9,648 nt of DNA from JABEVB01 sp049965775 (lineage in GTDB: Bacteria; Planctomycetota; Phycisphaerae; WQYP01), in contig JBMFVX010000114.1 of NCBI GenBank assembly GCA_049965775.1, positions 1-9,648 on the forward strand, given 5' to 3'. Position 1 is the first letter of the stretch; every line of letters starts with the position of its first letter. Below, in pieces: positions 6,975 to 9,648 of the stretch. The position numbers and the translations under genes were made by a program. The notes beneath the pieces were generated by a model that was not told where the DNA came from, ran no database searches, and saw only the letters and a program-made list of their open reading frames with translations.

Positions 6975-7171
6975 GGGCATGGCAATTTTTCCGGGCGGCC
7001 CGGGATCATGCCGATTTTATTGGCATTCCCAGTCGCTTTTGCCGGGTACAAGGCGCTGGCTGCCTGCCTTGTTCTGAAGCGGAACGCAGAATCCTACACT
7101 CGGGCCGATGCAGACAAGATGTCTGCGTTACCGGCGCAGCCGGCTGACTGCCCGGAAAAATTGCCACGCCC
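6975..7171. ncRNA. Candidate structured RNA or folded repeat between neck module and dksA
   Basis: Arms at 6975-6996 and 7150-7171 are 22-base inverted repeats with one mismatch (core TGGCAATTTTTCCGGGC). On minus-strand RNA that mismatch becomes a U-G pair. Enclosed are hairpins ATGCCGA/TTGGCAT (7008-7026), ACAAGGC/GCCTTGT (7048-7072) and AACGCAGA/TCTGCGTT (7083-7129). The last excludes a perfect GCAGACA/TGTCTGC hairpin (7110-7126). CCGGC/GCCGG (7131-7143) completes the set. The layout is a long closing stem around a multibranch loop. It could be an RNA gene, a regulatory leader or a MITE with 22-bp ends. No known class is recognised, and strand is undecided. Confidence 0.35.
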
Positions 7172-7197
7172 GCTGCCATTTATGAAAAACAGACGGT

Positions 7198-7226
7198 TTG
7201 ACTCGATGCCATCAAGCCGATATTCT
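7198..7226 (+). promoter_or_regulatory. Sigma70-type promoter for the dksA-like/lspA operon
   Basis: TTGACT at 7198-7203 (five of six consensus) and TATTCT at 7221-7226 (four of six) are separated by exactly 17 bases. Transcription would start near 7233, giving a leader of about 93 bases before the dksA-like ATG. Confidence 0.55.
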
Positions 7227-7325
7227 CTCTAATCTTAACTTTTCTTGCCGGGATGGATGGCGCAGCGGCAGAAAAGCTTGGTAAGACTATCGCGCCAAGT
7301 TTAAAAGTCGTTCACGGGAGCCACA

Positions 7326-8006
7326 ATGGCGGTAGCAAAGGCAAAGTCCGGTAAAAAGCGCTCTATTTCGGCTCGCAAGGTGGTGAGAACCCCCGTCAAA
7401 GCCGTTAAAAGGGCGAAATCCAAGGTTAAATCGGTCCGCAGAGCGGCCTCACAGCCGCGGCTGACCAAGCTCGGCAAATCAGCTAAAACGACCGCCAAAA
7501 CCCATGCCCCCATCAATGGCAGCCGGGGCAAGGCGCACAGCGCTCCTGTGGCCCAAACCAACGGCCAGGCCGGCAAGGCCTCCAAGCTCAGCAAGAGCGA
7601 GCTTGAACACTTTCGGATGTTGCTGCTTGAAAAGCGCCGCGAACTCCTCGGCGACGTCGGCTCCATGGAAAGCGAAGCCTTTAAGCATACCGGCGGAAAC
7701 ACCAGCAGCCCCATGCACATGGCCGATGTTGGAACTGACAATTTTGAGCAGGAGTTTACCCTCAACCTCCTGGAGAGCGACCGCAAACTGCTTCGTGAAA
7801 TTTCCGAGGCTCTTGCCCGCATTGATGGCGGCACCTATGGCATTTGTGAAGGCACCGGGCAAAGCATTGCCAAGGCGCGGCTCGAAGCCACCCCCTGGAC
7901 CAAATACTGCATCGAATACGCCCGCATGCTGGAACAGGGCCTGCTTCCGCGCTTCAGCGAAAGCGAGGAACGCAGCGAAGAATCCAACGATGACGACGAA
8001 GATTAA
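7326..8006 (+). CDS. TraR/DksA-family protein with lysine-rich N-terminus and half-lost zinc finger
   Basis: A 226-residue member of the TraR/DksA family, which in better-known cases binds RNA polymerase through the secondary channel. Residues 1-90 are a basic, Lys/Ala/Ser-rich tail like bacterial histone-H1-like regions. The family coiled coil follows (SKSELEHFRMLLLEKRRELL, 88-107), then ADVGTDNFEQEFTLNLLESDRKLLREI (133-159). The finger region reads YGICEGTGQSIAKARLEATPWTKYCIEY (171-198). C174 and C195 are present, but the second cysteine of each CxxC pair is T177 and Y198, so classical four-cysteine zinc binding is impossible. The C-terminus is acidic (SESEERSEESNDDDED). GGGAG lies five bases before the ATG. 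lspA follows after 55 bases and is probably co-transcribed. Family membership is clear; the DksA-like effect on transcription is inference. Confidence 0.85.
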   Translation: MAVAKAKSGKKRSISARKVVRTPVKAVKRAKSKVKSVRRAASQPRLTKLGKSAKTTAKTHAPINGSRGKAHSAPVAQTNGQAGKASKLSKSELEHFRMLLLEKRRELLGDVGSMESEAFKHTGGNTSSPMHMADVGTDNFEQEFTLNLLESDRKLLREISEALARIDGGTYGICEGTGQSIAKARLEATPWTKYCIEYARMLEQGLLPRFSESEERSEESNDDDED

Positions 8007-8061
8007 CCCCCCACGCGCTGCCGCCGCATCGGAGACTTTTTTCTTCAATTTCGGATGACTC

Positions 8062-8601
8062 ATGGTGAATGTCGCGGCCGAAGACTCTGCTACTCCAGCC
8101 ACCCAGTTGCCTGCGGTTAAATCACCCGCGGCATGGGCTCGCTTTGTATTGGTCGGGGCCTGCGGCGTTGCCGCCGACCTCTGGACAAAACATCTCGCCT
8201 TTGCCCGGCTGGGTTACGGCCCCAACGCGCGGCGCATTGTGCTTGTACCCCACCTGCTGCGACTTGAAACCACACTCAACGGCGGCGCCGTTTTTGGCAT
8301 GGGGCAGGGGCTTTCACTGGTGTTTGTGATTGTAAGCCTGGTTGCTTTGGCTTTTGTGGTATACGTTTTTATGAGCAGCTCCCGCCGGCAGTGGGTGCTG
8401 CATATCGCGCTGAGCCTTATTATGGCCGGTGCCATCGGCAATCTCTACGATCGTGTGTTTAACCATGGCCTGGTCCGCGATTTTATTCACCTGCAATACT
8501 GGCGATGGATTTTTAACCTCGCCGACGCCATGCTCTGCATCGGCGTGCCCCTGCTGATACTCAGCTGGCTTAGAAATCCGCCCAATGGTCGCAGCAAATA
8601 A
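8062..8601 (+). CDS. lspA: Lipoprotein signal peptidase (signal peptidase II)
   Basis: A 179-residue inner-membrane aspartyl protease that cleaves the signal peptide from diacylglyceryl-modified prolipoproteins; the target of globomycin. Four membrane segments are visible (about 26-46, 84-104, 111-127 and 149-170). Family motifs are DLWTK (39-43), TLNGGAVFG (71-79), GNLYDR (126-131), VRDF (138-141) and FNLAD (151-155). By comparison with characterised LspA, D140 and D155 form the catalytic pair. The ~25-residue polar N-terminal tail before the first helix is longer than in Escherichia coli. The ATG has only a weak GGA upstream, consistent with expression from the preceding dksA-like gene's transcript. 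No clear terminator follows. Confidence 0.96.
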   Translation: MVNVAAEDSATPATQLPAVKSPAAWARFVLVGACGVAADLWTKHLAFARLGYGPNARRIVLVPHLLRLETTLNGGAVFGMGQGLSLVFVIVSLVALAFVVYVFMSSSRRQWVLHIALSLIMAGAIGNLYDRVFNHGLVRDFIHLQYWRWIFNLADAMLCIGVPLLILSWLRNPPNGRSK

Positions 8602-8690
8602 CAATAAAGCCTTCCAACTCGTTAGGCTCCAAGCCGCGGCGATCCGAGAATTGCACCGCCGACTAAAACAACAAATACAAGAAGAAAAAA

Positions 8691-8762
8691 AGCGGGCGAA
8701 GGGATTTGAACCCTCGACATTCACGTTGGCAACGTGACGCTCTACCACTGAGCTACGCCCGC
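8691..8762 (-). tRNA. tRNA-Gly (GCC)
   Basis: The minus strand folds into a complete cloverleaf: acceptor GCGGGCG/CGCCCGC, D arm GCTC-AGTGGTA-GAGC, anticodon arm TCACG-TTGCCAA-CGTGA, T arm GAGGG-TTCAAAT-CCCTT. The anticodon GCC reads glycine codons GGC/GGU. The discriminator is U and CCA is not encoded. The T-rich run just after the 3' end can serve as a termination signal. Confidence 0.96.
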
Positions 8763-8778
8763 GTTCAAAAGCCACATA

Positions 8779-8806
8779 ATTATAGCCAAAAACACCCGCC
8801 TGTAAA
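8779..8806 (-). promoter_or_regulatory. Promoter of tRNA-Gly
   Basis: On the minus strand TTTACA (8806-8801) and a perfect TATAAT (8784-8779) are separated by 16 bases. Transcription would start about ten bases before the mature tRNA. Confidence 0.65.
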
Positions 8807-8830
8807 CACCTGCCCGCGCTTTGAATTTGC

Positions 8831-9579
8831 GGGGGTGTGGCCATATTTTTTGGCAAAGCCGGGTGGTACAATAGCGTGGTGTTCTTTTATAAGGAGTTTG
8901 GGTATGGACAAGGACGTCCTGAAGAAGCGGCTGATGGCCTCGTGCGAGGCTCATCTGGACAAGGCGCTGGCGGCGGTAGAATCAGCCCCCGACGGGCAGT
9001 GGATAGCTGCCAGCGAGTGGGCCGTGCGTGCGGCTTTCCAGGATTTAACGCGTGAATGTTTTCAAGATATGGTGCAAGCGCGTGTGAACGCGGCACCGTC
9101 TGGCAAACAGACGGCTTTTTCCCCCTCAAGAGGGCGTGGTTCTTCGGGACAAGGGCAAACGTGAGGCCCGCGTGTTGACGGTAGCCGGTGAGATATGGGT
9201 GGAGCGGCGATATTTTTGGCAGGCGAAAGCCGGCGGTCTGATGCCAGCCGATGCATCGCTGGGGATCACGGAGTCGCGTATTTCACCTGGCGCGATGGAA
9301 ATTCTGTGCCGTTTGGCGATGAACGAAGATTTTGCCTCCGCCGCCGAAGATGCCAGACGTATCGGCGGCCTGCCCATTGGCAAAGAGCGTCTTCGTCAGG
9401 TGGTGGAAGCTGAGGGTGCCAAGGTGGGCAAGGCCCGTGAAAGCGGAGCGTTGCAGGCTTCGTGGAAAGCCCCGGAGGCGATCGTGGAGGGGACTTCCAA
9501 GACGCGTGTATACGCCGGTATTGACGGGGTAATGGCCCCGATGGTCACACAGACCGAGAAGGATAAAAGGCGGCGTAAC
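8831..9579 (+). mobile_element. Partial ISKra4-family-like insertion sequence
   Basis: The transposase fragment identifies the element type. The left boundary is a guess. The G-rich stretch beginning near 8831 (GGGGGTGTGGCC, then a T run) is a plausible terminal repeat, but the partner end is not in the window. Homology to the family stops near 9579, where the element appears interrupted or deleted. It lies immediately beyond the tRNA-Gly promoter. Confidence 0.5.
8864..8872 (+). promoter_or_regulatory. Extended -10 promoter for the transposase
   Basis: TGGTACAAT combines a TG extension with a five-of-six -10 hexamer, 31 bases upstream of the transposase ATG. No recognisable -35 lies at the usual distance, which extended -10 promoters do not require. 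Confidence 0.35.
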
Positions 9580-9621
9580 CGTTCACGGCCTTTCGGCCAG
9601 TCAGACTCACGACGGGCCTAA
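8904..9621 (+). pseudogene. ISKra4-family-like transposase, frameshifted and truncated
   Basis: The ATG at 8904 has a good AGGAG seven bases upstream and opens MDKDVLKKRLMASCEAHLDK. The frame runs to a stop at 9162-9164, but from about 9124 the family's sequence continues one frame on: VVLRDKGKREARVLTVAGEI, then WVERRYFW, ISPGAMEILCRLA, IGKERLRQVVEAEGAKVG. It ends with YAGIDGVMAPMVTQTEKDKRRRN. Joining at the T5C5 run (9116-9125) needs a +1 shift. IDGVMAP carries the first catalytic aspartate of the DDE triad. The rest of the catalytic domain is missing because similarity ends near 9579 and the frame stops at 9619-9621. The CxxC pair usually seen after the RRYFW segment in relatives is absent (QAKA here). 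The family call is from remembered sequence pattern. Confidence 0.72.
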
Positions 9622-9648
9622 CCACATGTAAAGTTTACCCCCCCCGGA
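9580..9648. other. Unassigned sequence at the window edge
   Basis: Transposase similarity stops before this stretch, which begins CGTTCACGGCCTTTCGGCC and ends in a run of C. It may be the end of another inserted element or a rearrangement junction. Too little is visible to say. Confidence 0.35.

Noticed and set aside
6918..7232. 104-residue plus-strand ORF in the gap before the dksA-like gene
   Set aside because: No recognisable domain or ribosome-binding site, low-quality composition, and it runs through the inverted-repeat structure and the promoter.
7326..7600. N-terminal Lys/Ala-rich part of the dksA-like gene as a separate histone-like protein
   Set aside because: It is in the same uninterrupted frame as the TraR/DksA domain, with a single start site and no stop between.
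7479..8102. 207-residue minus-strand ORF opposite the dksA-like gene
   Set aside because: Shadow frame; the opposite strand has clear TraR/DksA motifs, promoter and ribosome-binding site.
8602..8690. Terminator for lspA
   Set aside because: Only weak hairpins (GCCT/AGGC) without a T tract on the plus strand were found.

Overview
The window is about 9.6 kb of moderately GC-rich bacterial DNA. It holds ordinary housekeeping genes interleaved with accessory material. The TraR/DksA-type protein has a long lysine-rich N-terminus and a half-lost zinc finger, and the GH35 glycosidase carries a Tat-type signal. Together these suggest the Planctomycetota/PVC group, perhaps a Phycisphaerae-like lineage. 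That placement is an inference from protein style, not from a marker gene.

Left (1-3017): a 108-bp MITE-like repeat (117-224) with 28-bp terminal inverted repeats and TA at both ends. It is followed by a minus-strand, Tat-exported GH35 beta-galactosidase-like gene (227-2680). A second, solitary copy of the same terminal repeat (2975-3017) faces inward, and its last three bases are the recN stop codon. The glycosidase is therefore bracketed by inverted ends of one mobile-element family and may be cargo.

Middle (3015-6897, all minus strand): recN (DNA repair ATPase, with a basic C-terminal extension), then an intergenic stretch with an octamer tandem repeat, a GC hairpin and a likely intrinsic terminator. 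Next comes a three-gene phage 'neck' module: gp6-like head-tail adaptor, head-closure/stopper protein and DUF3168-like tail terminator. The order matches the neck genes of tailed phages and of gene transfer agents such as RcGTA (g6-g7-g8). No capsid, portal, terminase or tail gene lies on either side.

Right (6898-9648): a 400-bp gap holds a possible structured RNA or folded repeat (6975-7171), with a 22-bp closing stem and four internal hairpins. It is followed by a sigma70-type promoter, a dksA-like gene and lspA (signal peptidase II), co-directional and probably one operon. A minus-strand tRNA-Gly(GCC) with a strong promoter follows, then the left part of an ISKra4-family-like insertion sequence. 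Its transposase is frameshifted at a T5C5 run and loses homology at the window edge.

The items most worth following are the isolated neck module, the 197-nt folded region upstream of dksA, and the TIR-bracketed glycosidase inserted exactly at the recN stop codon.
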